From: an uncultured Massilia sp.
GTDB taxonomy: Bacteria > Pseudomonadota > Gammaproteobacteria > Burkholderiales > Burkholderiaceae_D
Assembly: GCF_913773735.1 (NCBI RefSeq)
Contig: NZ_CAJYEB010000014.1
Span: 124,001-188,000 of the forward strand
Direction: 5' to 3'
DNA: 64,000 nt
The position numbers were made by a program, and so were the translations under genes. Below, piece by piece: positions 17,653 through 27,087 of this stretch. The notes beneath the pieces were generated by a model, which saw only the letters and a program-made list of their open reading frames with translations, had not been told where the DNA came from and ran no database searches. Each line of letters starts with the position of its first letter. Positions within the stretch are counted from its first letter, which is position 1.

Positions 17653-18288
17653 ATGTACACAATCATCTTCACCATCGCGGCCTACCTGATCGGCTCGATT
17701 TCCTTCGCCGTCGTGGCGAGCCGCGCCTTCGGCCTGTCCGACCCGCGCACCTATGGCTCGAAGAATCCGGGCGCGACCAACGTGCTGCGCTCGGGCAGCA
17801 AGAAGGCCGCGATCGCGACGCTGGCGGGCGACTGCGCCAAGGGCTGGCTGGCGGTGTGGCTGGCGGTGCACTTCGACCAGCGCTTCGGCCTGGGCGACGG
17901 CGGCATCGCGCTGGTGGCGATCGCCGTGTTCCTGGGCCACCTGTGGCCGGTCTTCTTCCGCTTCGTCGGCGGCAAGGGCGTGGCCACCGCGCTGGGCGTG
18001 CTGCTCGGCCTGAACGTCTGGCTCGGCCTGGCGACGCTGGCCACCTGGCTGATCGTCGCCTACGCCTTCCGCTACTCCTCGCTGGCGGCGCTGGTCGCGG
18101 CCGTGTTCGCGCCGTTCTACTACGGCCTGCTGTTCGGCGCCGACGAGATCCTGTTCGCCGTCGCCGCGATGAGCCTGCTGCTGCTGTACCGCCACGGCAG
18201 TAACATCAGCAACCTCATGGCCGGCAAGGAATCGCGCATCGGCAGCAAAGCCAAGGGCGCCACCGCCACCCCTGTCAAGAAAAAATAA
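17653..18288 (+). CDS. plsY: Glycerol-3-phosphate acyltransferase PlsY
   Basis: Integral membrane enzyme that acylates glycerol-3-phosphate from acyl-phosphate, the first step of phospholipid synthesis. The 211 residues have five to six hydrophobic segments and the three PlsY motifs: [25 protein letters not shown] and SSLAALVA. A Lys-rich C-terminal tail (about 195-211) is a small extension. An AAGAAAGAA element precedes the ATG. Terminated by the repeat-hairpin at 18311-18344. Confidence 0.95.
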   Translation: MYTIIFTIAAYLIGSISFAVVASRAFGLSDPRTYGSKNPGATNVLRSGSKKAAIATLAGDCAKGWLAVWLAVHFDQRFGLGDGGIALVAIAVFLGHLWPVFFRFVGGKGVATALGVLLGLNVWLGLATLATWLIVAYAFRYSSLAALVAAVFAPFYYGLLFGADEILFAVAAMSLLLLYRHGSNISNLMAGKESRIGSKAKGATATPVKKK

Positions 18289-18310
18289 CAGCAACTTGCG
18301 CCACCCCAAA

Positions 18311-18344
18311 CCGGGGTCAGAGCCGGGGTCAGAGCCCGGTTTTT
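18311..18344 (+). terminator. plsY terminator built from a tandem GGGGTCAGAG repeat
   Basis: Two perfect tandem copies of the 12-mer CCGGGGTCAGAG (18311-18322 and 18323-18334). The second folds as CCGGG-GTCAGAG-CCCGG followed by five Ts (18340-18344), an intrinsic terminator on the plus strand. The GGGGTCAGAG word recurs at 23378 and as a variant at 40588. Confidence 0.7.
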
Positions 18345-18498
18345 GGTAATGTCTTCGGGGCAGCTCACGTGTCGTTCCTGCCGGCGCCGCGGTGCCGGAT
18401 TTGGCTGGCGCGCTGCCGGCTCGCGTCCGATGTGTCACTATTACACTATCCTGCCGCAGGCGAGCGGTTTCAAGAGATAGAAAGAAAGGTGGTGACTC

Positions 18499-19179
18499 GT
18501 GAGCAAGCAGATGAGAATCGATTTCGTGTCCGACGTGTCGTGCCCCTGGTGCGCGATCGGCCTCAAGTCCCTCGACAAGGCGCTCGACAAGCTGGCCGGC
18601 GAGATGACCGTCGAGATGCATTTCCAGCCCTTCGAGCTGAATCCGGGCATGAAGGCGGAAGGCCAGGACATTTTCGAACACATCACCGAGAAATACGGTT
18701 CGACGCCGGCCCAGCAGGAGCAGTCGCGCGAGATGATCCGCCAGCGCGGCGAAGCCGTCGGCTTCACCTTCGACATGGGCAAGCGCGGGCGCATCTACAA
18801 CACCTTCGATGCGCACCGCCTGCTGCACTGGGCCGAAGGGCAAGGCCGGCAGCGCGCGCTCAAGGAAAAGCTGTTCGAAGCGTATTTCACCAACGGAGAC
18901 AACCCGAGCGCGCACGACGTGCTGCTGCGCCTGGCCGGCGAGGTCGGCCTGGACGTGGACGCGGCGCGCCAGGTACTGGAATCGGATGCGTACGCCGACG
19001 AGGTGCGCCAGCTCGAGTACTACTGGCAGCGCGCCGGCATCCGTTCGGTGCCGGCCATCGTCATCAACCAGCGCCACCTGATCTCCGGCGGCCAGCCGCC
19101 CGAGGTGTTCGAGCAGGCGCTGCGCCAGATCGCCGGCCAGGACGAGGAACTCGAGCAGGACGAGGAACCGGCGGCCTGA
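18499..19179 (+). CDS. DsbA-family (FrnE-like) thiol oxidoreductase
   Basis: Cytoplasmic DsbA-fold protein of 226 residues, without signal peptide. The thioredoxin-like active site CPWC is at residues 14-17 (VSDVSCPWCAIG), followed by the helical insertion and the cis-Pro segment RSVPAIVINQRHLISGGQP. This is the FrnE / 2-hydroxychromene-2-carboxylate isomerase-related branch. The start is GTG at 18499, with AAAGGTGG upstream; an ATG lies four codons inside. The tail is acidic (EELEQDEEP). Converges with the next gene. Confidence 0.88.
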   Translation: MSKQMRIDFVSDVSCPWCAIGLKSLDKALDKLAGEMTVEMHFQPFELNPGMKAEGQDIFEHITEKYGSTPAQQEQSREMIRQRGEAVGFTFDMGKRGRIYNTFDAHRLLHWAEGQGRQRALKEKLFEAYFTNGDNPSAHDVLLRLAGEVGLDVDAARQVLESDAYADEVRQLEYYWQRAGIRSVPAIVINQRHLISGGQPPEVFEQALRQIAGQDEELEQDEEPAA

Positions 19180-19198
19180 CCCCGGGCGGCCTGGCCGC

Positions 19199-20044
19199 TC
19201 AGGCCAGGTCGAGCACGATCGGCTGGTGGTCCGAGGCCGACGTTTCCGACTGCACGTTCATGTCGGCGATGCGCGGCGCCAGGTCTTCGGTGACGAAGAA
19301 ATAATCGTAGCAATCCGGCTTGTCCGGCCACTTGAACCCGTGCAGGCCGGCGGTGGGCGCGCGCGCCATGTCGCCGTGGCGCACCGCCCAGGCGTCCAGC
19401 AGGCGCGAGGCGCCCGGCAGCGGCGGCGCCAGCAGGTCCTGGTAGTCGCTGGAGTCGGGCAGCAGGTTGAAGTCGCCGCAGTAGATGGCGCTGCCGGGCC
19501 GGAAGCCCAGCTGGAACGGCGGATCGAGCGCCGGCTCGGGCTGGTAGACGGCGGCGCGCGTGCAGGCTTCCTGGTGCAGTTCGCGGATGCGCCGCACCTG
19601 CGCGGCGCGCTGCACGGGCGAATAGTATTCGAGGTGGGTGGTCAGCACGCGCAGCTTGCCGCCCGGCGCCTCCAGCACCGTCTCGATCATCCCGCGCGGC
19701 ATGCCGGCCGGGTGCGCGGTATCGACGGGCCAGGGCAGCACGTGGCGCTGGGCCTGGGTGATGCGGTACTTGGACAGCAGGATGTTGCCGAACTGGCGGG
19801 GAAGGTTGTTGCGGTAGATTTCGCTCGGGGCCTGCTCGATCATGTGGTAGCCGCCGAAGGCCCCGGCCAGTTGCTTGAACTGGCTCGCGCTGGCGCTGCC
19901 TTCCAGTTCCGGGTGATTGGCAGCCACTTCCTGCAGGCAGATGACGTCGGGATTAAGCTTGCGCAGCACATCGATGATCGCGTGGATACGGATGCGCCCG
20001 TCCTTCCCACAACCCCAGTGAATATTCCAGCTTACCACGCGCAT
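19199..20044 (-). CDS. Endonuclease/exonuclease/phosphatase family protein
   Basis: Second EEP-fold hydrolase in the window, 281 residues: VSWNIHWGCG, ICLQEVAAN (catalytic Glu), TTHLEYYS, YCGDFNLLPDSSDY and ASDHQPIVLDL (catalytic His). A strong GGAGG lies 7 bases before the ATG at 20044. No export signal. It resembles the sphingomyelinase/exonuclease III-like cytoplasmic members; the substrate is not deducible. Confidence 0.87.
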   Translation of the reverse strand: MRVVSWNIHWGCGKDGRIRIHAIIDVLRKLNPDVICLQEVAANHPELEGSASASQFKQLAGAFGGYHMIEQAPSEIYRNNLPRQFGNILLSKYRITQAQRHVLPWPVDTAHPAGMPRGMIETVLEAPGGKLRVLTTHLEYYSPVQRAAQVRRIRELHQEACTRAAVYQPEPALDPPFQLGFRPGSAIYCGDFNLLPDSSDYQDLLAPPLPGASRLLDAWAVRHGDMARAPTAGLHGFKWPDKPDCYDYFFVTEDLAPRIADMNVQSETSASDHQPIVLDLA

Positions 20045-20437
20045 GTAGAACCTCCGTATGACTCAACTGCCAGAGTTTGCCATCCTTTGGCGGCAGGCGC
20101 TCACACGGTAGGATCGATGTCATGCTAACAAGTTCAACAGGGATCGACGGCGATTCCCGCGCTTGCAGCGGCGCTGTTGCCCTGTAAAACCGGGGTGCCG
20201 GCCGCACTGGCGCCGCCCCCGGAGCGCGCACGTGCCGGCTGTCCTGCTCCGGACGGCCAGCGAAAGAATTACATCTCGTTACGAATAATCCATGCCGGCC
20301 AGCGGGCATTCCGATCCGCCGGGACCGGTGCCGGGGAGTCGTCCGGCACGGCCTGCGTTGCTGCTACCGGCGCCGGCACGTCGCTGCGTCGCGCCTGCGG
20401 TTCCGCTTGCCATCACACGTATTTCCGGTCGAGGACC
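20045..20437. other. 393-base intergenic region, no gene seen
   Basis: Both neighbours are on the minus strand, so this is the leader of the EEP gene at 19199-20044. Frames here are short and lack a ribosome site. The part around 20260-20295 is less GC-rich, but no clear promoter pair, repeat or RNA fold stands out. Confidence 0.5.
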
Positions 20438-21133
20438 TCAGAACTTGCGGGCATTGCTGCGTCGATGTTCCTCGGCTTCCTTCAACAGTTCCTGTGCCGC
20501 CTCCGGATCGCGCGTCGTCAGCGCGTCGCCCATCTGCTTGATCATGGCCAGCTGCTGGAGCGCGGCCGGGTACTCGCGGTCGGCGGCGCGTTCGAGCAGC
20601 GCGCGTGCGCGGCGCGCGTCGGCCGGCACGCCCTCGCCGTGGGCATAGATGTTCGACAGCAGGAACATCGCATGCGCATTGCCGGCGGCGGCGGCAACGC
20701 CGAGCCAGTGCGCGGCGCCCGTCTTGTCCTGGGCAACGCCTTCGCCGTTCTTGAGCAGCAGCCCCAGCATCAGCGCGGCGCGCGCATGGCCTTGTTCGGC
20801 GGCCTGGCGATACCATTGGGCAGCCTTGCCGCCGCCGCGTTCCAGTTCGCCGAGCTGCCAAGCGGCTTCGGCGTCGCCCTTGCGCGCGGCTTGTTCGAAT
20901 AGCGCGCGCGCGCCGGCGTCGTCGCGGCGCTTGCTGTACAGCAGGGCCAGTTCGCGTTGGGCGACCGGCAGGCCGTCGCCGGCCCATAGCGCCAGCCGGC
21001 GTTCCGCGCCGGCGTCGCCGCGCTGGATCGCCTCCATCGAGACGGTCTCGATCTCGGCGGAAGAGGGAGTACGGCCACAGCCGGCCGCCAGCAGCGCCAG
21101 CGCCAGCGCCGTGGCCATCGGGGAAATGCGCAT
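20438..21133 (-). CDS. Sel1-repeat lipoprotein
   Basis: A 231-residue predicted lipoprotein: lipobox LLAAGC with Cys19, then four or more Sel1/TPR-like helical repeats such as GDAEAAWQLGELERGG, GHARAALMLGLLLKNGEGV, GNAHAMFLLSNIYAHGEGV and YPAALQQLAMIKQMG. Such proteins act as protein-protein scaffolds in the envelope; the partner is unknown. AGGAG precedes the ATG. It lies 51 bases downstream of cpdB on the same strand and may share its transcript. Confidence 0.85.
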   Translation of the reverse strand: MRISPMATALALALLAAGCGRTPSSAEIETVSMEAIQRGDAGAERRLALWAGDGLPVAQRELALLYSKRRDDAGARALFEQAARKGDAEAAWQLGELERGGGKAAQWYRQAAEQGHARAALMLGLLLKNGEGVAQDKTGAAHWLGVAAAAGNAHAMFLLSNIYAHGEGVPADARRARALLERAADREYPAALQQLAMIKQMGDALTTRDPEAAQELLKEAEEHRRSNARKF

Positions 21134-21184
21134 CGGGTCTCCTGATGGAACAGGCGGACGGCCGAAGCCGCCCGCCCGTGGAGC

Positions 21185-23281
21185 TTACTTGGACAGGTCG
21201 ATCGCGTACTTGGCGAAGCCGCTCGCGTCCAGCGCGCCTTCGGCGGTGACGACGGCGATGCCGTTCGCCTTCGCCAGGGCCAGGTGGCCCGGCGCCGAGC
21301 GCAGGATCACCGGACCGGCCGTCGCGATCTTCACGAAGCTCCAGCTGCGTGCGCTGCCGTTGCCGGCCAGCGAAACCTTGCCGGTCGAGGCACCGATCTT
21401 CTGCAGGTAATTGCTGACGACGGCCTGGTTGGCGTCCGGCGATTTGATGATGGTCTTGCTGCCGTCGATGCCCGGGAAGTTGCCGCCGCCGCCGGCGCGG
21501 TAGTCGTTGGTCGCGACGATGAAGTCGTCGGTCGCGGCCACCGGCTTGCCCTGGTACGTGAGGTTGACGATGCGGCTGCCCACCGGCTTGGTCACGTCGA
21601 TCTGGTACTGCAGGGCGTTGTTTTCGGCGTAGAACACGTCGTAGTTGTAGATCGTGCCGTAGGACGGGACCAGGTCCTGCTCGGTCGTCTTCGCGGGGTC
21701 GATCCGGGCGAACTGGTTGGCGGCCGTCTCGAGCCAGGCCTTCAGGTCCGAACCCTTGATCTTCACCGCCTGCAGGTTATTGTTGCTGTACAGGTAGATG
21801 TCGCCCGGGTTACGCACCTGCAGGCCGACCGGCGAGGCCGGTGTCGCGCCTGGTGCCACGTAGGTAAAGTCGGACGGACCGTTGCGCCCGGCCTTGAACG
21901 GCGCGCTGCACGAGATCACCGGGATGCTCTTGTAACTGGCCAGGGTCGCGTCGGTGCTGGTCGCGATCATGGTCTTCACGTAGTCGAGCTGGGCCTGGTT
22001 GACCAGCTGGATCGCCGTGACGTCGCCCACCAGCGAGAAGTAGGACGACATCTCGAAGTCGGTCGACACGCCCAGCGGCTGCTTGGCGTAGGCGATGGTG
22101 GCCTGGTGCTCGGCCTGCACGGCGGCGGCGATGGCCGGGTCGGCGGCCACGCTGGTGCTGCCGTCCTTGTACTTGTAGCCGCGCGACTCGACCGTGGTCC
22201 TGGCCGGCTGCACGACCCATTTGCCGTTGGTGTAGGCCATGGTCATCTTGATGATGCCCAGGCGCCGGCCCCAGCTCTGCGCCATCACGGTCGGCACGCC
22301 GTTCACGAAACCGTTGATCGCGTCGACCTTGGCCGAGGCGGGGAGCGCGGCGAAGGACGGATCCAGGGCGGCGGCGCCGGTCTCCCTGCCCTTCGGGAAG
22401 ATCAGGTGCGAGTGGCCGACGAGCAGGGCGTCGATGCCGGTGGTGCTCAGGTGGTAGCTCTGGTTTTCCATCTTCGGGCTGTAGGTGCCCGCGTCCAGGC
22501 CGCCGTGCGACAGCGCCACCACCAGGTCCGCGCCCCTGGTGCGCATCTCGGGCACGTACTGCCTGGCCGCTTCGACCGCGCCGCCGACGGCGACCTTGCC
22601 GGCCAGGTTCTTCTGGTCCCAGTCGAGGATCTGCGGCGGCACGAAGCTCATGACGCCGATGTTGACCTTGACCGTCATCGATCCGCCGTCCGGCTTGGTT
22701 GCCGTGAAGTCGCGCGCCAGGATCTTGTACGGCTCGTACAGTGTCTTGCCGGTGGCGACGGCGGTCACGTTCGACAGCACCAGCGGGAACGCCGGAGCGC
22801 CGCAGGTGCCGCCCGGCTTGCTCACGCCCGGGATGCCGAAGTCGGTATTGGTGACCTGGCTCAGGAACGGCAGGCCATAGTTGAATTCGTGGTTGCCCAG
22901 GCCGCCCGCGTCGTACTTCATCGCGTTCATGGCCTTGTGCACGGCCAGCGTTTCCGAGCACTTGACCGGATTGGTCGCGGCCTGCAGGTCGCCCAGCAGC
23001 GTGCCCTGGATGACGTCGCCGTCGTCGAGCAGCAGGTTGTTCGGGTTCTCGGCGCGCGCGCCCTGCACCAGGGTCGAGGCGCGGTCCAGGCCGAGCGTTG
23101 CGTCCTCGCTCAGCGAGTAGTAGTTGTAGCCGACGACGTTCGAGTGGATGTCGGTGGTCTCGAGCAGGGCGAGGGTAACGGTGGTGCCTTCGGGGATGTA
23201 GCCTTCCGGCGTCGACGGATCGCCACAGCCGGCCAGGCCGGCGGCGGCCAGGGCCGCGAGCAGTAGGTGATTGCGTTTCAA
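21185..23281 (-). CDS. cpdB: 2',3'-cyclic-nucleotide 2'-phosphodiesterase/3'-nucleotidase (CpdB-like), lipoprotein
   Basis: Periplasmic or membrane-anchored metallophosphoesterase that degrades cyclic nucleotides and 3'-nucleotides for scavenging. The 698 residues start with a lipobox (AAAGLAGCGD, Cys19), unlike the soluble E. coli enzyme. Motifs: ETTDIHSNVVGYNYYS, DDGDVIQGT, GLGNHEFNYG, SHGGLDAG and VGHSHLIFP; the C-terminal nucleotidase domain has TNDYRAGGGGNFPG. The start codon is TTG at 23281, followed by KRNHLLLAA, which makes sense as a lipoprotein signal; no ATG alternative keeps the signal. Confidence 0.9.
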   Translation of the reverse strand: MKRNHLLLAALAAAGLAGCGDPSTPEGYIPEGTTVTLALLETTDIHSNVVGYNYYSLSEDATLGLDRASTLVQGARAENPNNLLLDDGDVIQGTLLGDLQAATNPVKCSETLAVHKAMNAMKYDAGGLGNHEFNYGLPFLSQVTNTDFGIPGVSKPGGTCGAPAFPLVLSNVTAVATGKTLYEPYKILARDFTATKPDGGSMTVKVNIGVMSFVPPQILDWDQKNLAGKVAVGGAVEAARQYVPEMRTRGADLVVALSHGGLDAGTYSPKMENQSYHLSTTGIDALLVGHSHLIFPKGRETGAAALDPSFAALPASAKVDAINGFVNGVPTVMAQSWGRRLGIIKMTMAYTNGKWVVQPARTTVESRGYKYKDGSTSVAADPAIAAAVQAEHQATIAYAKQPLGVSTDFEMSSYFSLVGDVTAIQLVNQAQLDYVKTMIATSTDATLASYKSIPVISCSAPFKAGRNGPSDFTYVAPGATPASPVGLQVRNPGDIYLYSNNNLQAVKIKGSDLKAWLETAANQFARIDPAKTTEQDLVPSYGTIYNYDVFYAENNALQYQIDVTKPVGSRIVNLTYQGKPVAATDDFIVATNDYRAGGGGNFPGIDGSKTIIKSPDANQAVVSNYLQKIGASTGKVSLAGNGSARSWSFVKIATAGPVILRSAPGHLALAKANGIAVVTAEGALDASGFAKYAIDLSK

Positions 23282-23377
23282 GATGGTCCCGTGTTCGGAA
23301 AGAAAACGGGCCAGACTTTATCTTGATGGCGTGACAACGATATGACAGGAACAGGGTTGGGGCCGCGCACGAAAACC

Positions 23378-23418
23378 GGGGTCAGAGCCCCTGAACACCA
23401 ACACCGGGCTCTGACCCC
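23378..23418. repeat. GGGGTCAGAGCCC inverted repeat at the tsaD stop
   Basis: A perfect 13-bp inverted repeat: GGGGTCAGAGCCC (23378-23390) and GGGCTCTGACCCC (23406-23418), 15-base spacer. On the minus strand it follows directly after the tsaD TAG stop and is followed by GGTTTT, so it probably also terminates tsaD. Same word as the plsY terminator repeat. Confidence 0.8.
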
Positions 23419-24455
23419 TATGCCTCGAGCTCGTCCAGCGGCCAGCGCGGCCGCACGTTGAACGCGTAGTCGCGCTGCGCCAGGTCCGGATTGCGTTCCA
23501 GCCGCAGCGCGCCCGCGAACGCGATCATCGCGCCGTTGTCGGTGCAGAATTCCAGCTCCGGATAGTAGACCTTGAACTTCTTTTTCGCCGCCGCCGCGTC
23601 CAGCGCTGCGCGCAGCTGGCGGTTGGCGCCCACGCCGCCCGCGATCACCAGGCGCTTCAGACCCGTGTGCCTGAGGGCCGCCACGCACTTGGCCGTCAGC
23701 ACGTCGACGATCGCATCGACGAAGCCGCGCGCGATATTGGCCTTGTCCTGCTCGCAGACATTGGCGATGTCGCCCCCGCCCTGGTTCTTCGCCACCGTCA
23801 GCACGGCCGTCTTCAGGCCCGAGAAGCTGAAGTTGAAGTCCTTCGAGTGCAGCATCGGGCGCGGCAGCTTGTAGGCTTCCGGGTCGCCGAATTCCGCCAG
23901 GCGCGAGATCGCCGGGCCGCCCGGATAGCCCAGGCCCAGCAGCTTGGCCGACTTGTCGAAGGCTTCGCCGGCGGCGTCGTCGAGCGTTTCGCCCAGCAGC
24001 GTGTAGCGGCCCACGCCGTCCACGCGCATCAGCTGCGTGTGCCCGCCCGAGACCAGCAGGGCGATGAACGGGAATTCCGGGCGCTCGCTGGCCAGCAGGG
24101 GCGACAGCAGGTGGCCTTCGAGGTGGTGCACGCCCAGCACGGGCTTGTCGAGCGCCAGCGCCAGGCTGCACGCGACCGACGAGCCGACCAGCAGCGCGCC
24201 GGCCAGCCCCGGCCCCTGGGTATAGGCGATGGCGTCGATGCGCTCCATCGGCAGGTCGGCCCTGGCCAGCACCTGTTCCAGCAGGGGGAGGGCGCGGCGG
24301 ATGTGGTCGCGCGAGGCGAGTTCCGGCACCACGCCGCCGTATTCCTCGTGCATCGCGACCTGCGAGTGCAGCGCATGGGAGAGCAGGCCGCGCTCGGTGT
24401 CGTAGAGGGCCAGGCCGGTTTCATCGCAGGAGGATTCGACGCCGAGGACAATCAT
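23418..24455 (-). CDS. tsaD: tRNA N6-adenosine threonylcarbamoyltransferase TsaD
   Basis: Catalytic ASKHA-fold subunit that transfers threonylcarbamoyl to A37 of tRNAs (t6A), with TsaB and TsaE. 345 residues from the ATG at 24455; starts [19 protein letters not shown]. The metal-binding pair is in [12 protein letters not shown], with VSGGHTQLM and the C-terminal [10 protein letters not shown] nucleotide-binding motif. The frame remains open upstream to 24560, but that part is Arg-rich and not family-like. The TAG stop touches the repeat at 23378-23418. Confidence 0.95.
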   Translation of the reverse strand: MIVLGVESSCDETGLALYDTERGLLSHALHSQVAMHEEYGGVVPELASRDHIRRALPLLEQVLARADLPMERIDAIAYTQGPGLAGALLVGSSVACSLALALDKPVLGVHHLEGHLLSPLLASERPEFPFIALLVSGGHTQLMRVDGVGRYTLLGETLDDAAGEAFDKSAKLLGLGYPGGPAISRLAEFGDPEAYKLPRPMLHSKDFNFSFSGLKTAVLTVAKNQGGGDIANVCEQDKANIARGFVDAIVDVLTAKCVAALRHTGLKRLVIAGGVGANRQLRAALDAAAAKKKFKVYYPELEFCTDNGAMIAFAGALRLERNPDLAQRDYAFNVRPRWPLDELEA

Positions 24456-24561
24456 GGGAAGTATGTGAAGAAGACAATGGGACGGTGCGCGCATGGCGCG
24501 CGCAATCCGCCATTTTAACGCAGGGCGGGCAAAAAAGCGCCGGCGCGCCGGCCGTGACACC

Positions 24562-24646
24562 GTCGTCCCGGCGCTGGCCGGGACCCGGGTCGGTGGCGCA
24601 GGCGGGATGCGCGCGACATGGGACCCCGGCCGCGCGCCGGGGCGAC
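24562..24646. repeat. Inverted pair of GTCG(T/C)CCCGGCG repeats
   Basis: Between divergent tsaD (start 24455) and the 3' end of the DAHP synthase gene lie two inverted copies of one GC-rich hairpin: 24562-24585 reads GTCGTCCCGGCGCT then GGCCGGGACC, and 24620-24646 is the reverse-complement relative (GTCGCCCCGGCGCG, CGGCCGGGGTCCC). Each copy is itself palindromic. A related core is at 11413-11447. Confidence 0.6.
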
Positions 24647-24656
24647 GTGGATGGCG

Positions 24657-25718
24657 TCAAGGACGCTGCAGCAGCTCCTGGTGCGCGCTGCGCAGCATCG
24701 CCTCGGTGTCTTCCCAGCCGATGCAGCCGTCCGTCACCGAGCAGCCGTAGGTCAGCTGCGACAGGTCGGCCGGAATCGACTGGTTGCCGCCGACGATGTT
24801 CGATTCGATCATCACGCCCACCAGCGACTGGGTGCCGTGCTTGATCTGCTGGATCACGTCGGACATCACGAGCGGTTGCAGTTCCGGCTTTTTATAGCTG
24901 TTGGCGTGCGAGCAGTCGACCACCAGGTTGGCCGGCAGCTTGGCCTTCTTGAGTGCCTGCTCGGCGATCGCCACCGACACCGAATCGTAGTTCGGACGGC
25001 CGCCGCCGCCGCGCAGCACCACGTGGCCGTAGGCGTTGCCGCTGGTGCGCACGATCGAGACCGAGCCTTCGCCGTTGATGCCCAGGAAGGAGTGCGGGCT
25101 GGAGGACGAGAGCACGGCGTTGATGGCGATCGCGACGTCGCCGTCGGTGCCGTTCTTGAAGCCGACCGGCGTCGACAGGCCCGAGGACATCTCGCGGTGC
25201 GTCTGCGATTCGGTGGTGCGCGCGCCGATCGCGGTCCAGGCGATCAGGTCGCCCAGGTACTGCGGCGAGATCGGGTCGAGCGCTTCGGTGGCGGTCGGCA
25301 GGCCCAGCTCGCACACGTCGAGCAGGAACTGGCGCGCGCGCTCCATGCCGACGTCGACGCGGAACGAGTCGTCCATGAACGGATCGTTGATATAGCCCTT
25401 CCAGCCGGTCGTCGTGCGCGGCTTCTCGAAATACACGCGCATCACCAGCACCATGGTATCGAGCACCTCGGCCTGCAGCGCCTTCAGGCGGCGCGCATAG
25501 TCCAGGCCCGCGACCGGGTCGTGGATGGAGCAGGGACCGACGACGACGAACAGGCGCTTGTCCTTGCGGTCGAGGATGTTGCGCAGCGTCTCGCGGCCTT
25601 TCATCACGGTGGCGAAGGCCTGGTCCGTCAGCGGCAGCTTCTGGTGCAGCGCGACCGGCGACGGCATGGTGGCGAACGAGGTGACGTTGGTATTTTCGAT
25701 ATCGGGCGTGTTCAACAT
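24657..25718 (-). CDS. aroG: 3-deoxy-7-phosphoheptulonate (DAHP) synthase, class I
   Basis: First enzyme of the shikimate pathway: condenses phosphoenolpyruvate and erythrose-4-phosphate. The 353 residues carry the class I signatures VVVGPCSIHDP, MRVYFEKPRTTTGWKG, EALDPISPQYLGD, GARTTESQTHRE, SGLSTPVGFKNGTDG and VDCSHANSYK. Length matches AroF/G/H; which aromatic amino acid feeds back on it cannot be read safely. Single gene; 115 bases separate it from divergent ybiB. Confidence 0.94.
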   Translation of the reverse strand: MLNTPDIENTNVTSFATMPSPVALHQKLPLTDQAFATVMKGRETLRNILDRKDKRLFVVVGPCSIHDPVAGLDYARRLKALQAEVLDTMVLVMRVYFEKPRTTTGWKGYINDPFMDDSFRVDVGMERARQFLLDVCELGLPTATEALDPISPQYLGDLIAWTAIGARTTESQTHREMSSGLSTPVGFKNGTDGDVAIAINAVLSSSSPHSFLGINGEGSVSIVRTSGNAYGHVVLRGGGGRPNYDSVSVAIAEQALKKAKLPANLVVDCSHANSYKKPELQPLVMSDVIQQIKHGTQSLVGVMIESNIVGGNQSIPADLSQLTYGCSVTDGCIGWEDTEAMLRSAHQELLQRP

Positions 25719-25833
25719 GGCATGCTATTCATTGCGAGGGATCGGCCAGTCTAGCCGGAATTCGCCGCAATTGCAGCCCCGCGGCCAAAAATGCCGCATG
25801 CCGGGCGCGCCGCGCCGATGGTATGCTGTTGCC

Positions 25834-26838
25834 ATGGATACCACGCCCGCTCCCACCTCTCCCGCCACCGAACCGTTTGCCGCCGCCCGCTTCATCAAGG
25901 AAATCGGGCGCGGCGTGAAGGGCGCGCGCAGCATGTCGCGCGACGACGCCCGCGACCTGTACAAGGCCATGCTCGACGGCCGCGTCTCCGACCTCGAGCT
26001 GGGCGGCATCCTGCTGGCCATGCGCATCAAGGGCGAGTCGGTCGACGAGATCGCCGGCTTCATGGACGCCGCCGAGACGGCGTTCGCGCCGCTGCCGGCG
26101 CCGCCGGGCGGATTCGCCCCGGTCCTGATCCCCAGCTACAACGGCGCGCGCAAGCTGGCCAACCTGACGCCGCTGCTGGCCCTGCTGCTGGCGCGCGAAG
26201 GCGTGCCCGTGCTGGTGCACGGCGTGCGCCAGGACCCGGGCCGGGTGACGACGGCCGAGATCTTCGCCGAGCTGGGCATCGGCGCCACCGGCTCGACGGC
26301 CGACATGCTCGACGCCTTCGCGGCGCGCAGGCCCTGCTTCATGCCGATCGAGCTGCTGGCGCCGGAGCTGGCGCACCAGCTGTCGCTGCGCCGCATCCTG
26401 GGCGTGCGCAACTCGACGCACACGCTGGTCAAGATGCTGCAGCCGTTCGAATGCGCGGCCCTGCGGCTGGTGTCGTACACGCACCCGGAATACCTGTCGA
26501 TGCTGACCGCCTACTTCGGCACGGCGGCCCCGCACGCGCGCGGCGACGCCTTCCTGATGCGCGGCACCGAGGGCGAGACGGTGGCCAACGCCAACCGCGC
26601 CCAGCAGATCGACTGGTTCCATGCGGGCACGCAGACGGTATTGGTGGAACGCGACGCGCCGACGGACGCACTGGCGCCGGCGCCCGAGGGCCGCGATGCG
26701 GCCGCCACGGCGGAGTGGATCGCGCGGGCCTTGAGGGACGAGCAGCCGGTGCCGGCGCCGATCGCGGCGCAAGTCGCCCGCTGCGTCGAGGTCGCGCGCG
26801 CCCTGCGGCGGGTGGGCGGCTCGACCGCCGCCGGCTGA
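25834..26838 (+). CDS. ybiB: YbiB-type protein (TrpD2, anthranilate phosphoribosyltransferase-like)
   Basis: A 334-residue protein of the nucleoside phosphorylase/TrpD fold. FIKEIGRGVKGARSMSRDDARDLYKAMLDGRVSD, LGGILLAMRIKGES and the degenerate glycine loop (HGVRQDPGRVTTAEIF) identify the YbiB branch, which in E. coli binds nucleic acids rather than making tryptophan. The canonical PRPP-binding GTGGD/KHGN motifs of TrpD are absent. The ATG at 25834 is preceded by TATGCT about ten bases before. Alternative: a true TrpD paralogue, unlikely because of the lost motifs. Confidence 0.87.
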   Translation: MDTTPAPTSPATEPFAAARFIKEIGRGVKGARSMSRDDARDLYKAMLDGRVSDLELGGILLAMRIKGESVDEIAGFMDAAETAFAPLPAPPGGFAPVLIPSYNGARKLANLTPLLALLLAREGVPVLVHGVRQDPGRVTTAEIFAELGIGATGSTADMLDAFAARRPCFMPIELLAPELAHQLSLRRILGVRNSTHTLVKMLQPFECAALRLVSYTHPEYLSMLTAYFGTAAPHARGDAFLMRGTEGETVANANRAQQIDWFHAGTQTVLVERDAPTDALAPAPEGRDAAATAEWIARALRDEQPVPAPIAAQVARCVEVARALRRVGGSTAAG

Positions 26839-27087
26839 ACGCGCGCATCCCGTGCGCCGCCCACGGGGCGATACGCCATCCGGCCCGTCGTTCCGTAACG
26901 CGGCGGCGCCTTCGACTTTCCATGGCGCCGCCCGCGGATTGGGCCACCCATCCGCCGCCCAGCACCGCGTGGGCGGCATGTACGGTGCGAACCATCCACC
27001 CGTAACGGCCGAGCCGCCCACCCTACCGCCAACGCTGGCGCCCGCGTACAATCGCCCCTTTTGTGCGTGATGAAGGTGGGCCCGGAA

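Noticed and set aside
25834..26838. Genuine anthranilate phosphoribosyltransferase (trpD)
   Set aside because: The PRPP-binding motifs of TrpD are missing and the N-terminal pattern is that of YbiB; no trp genes are nearby.
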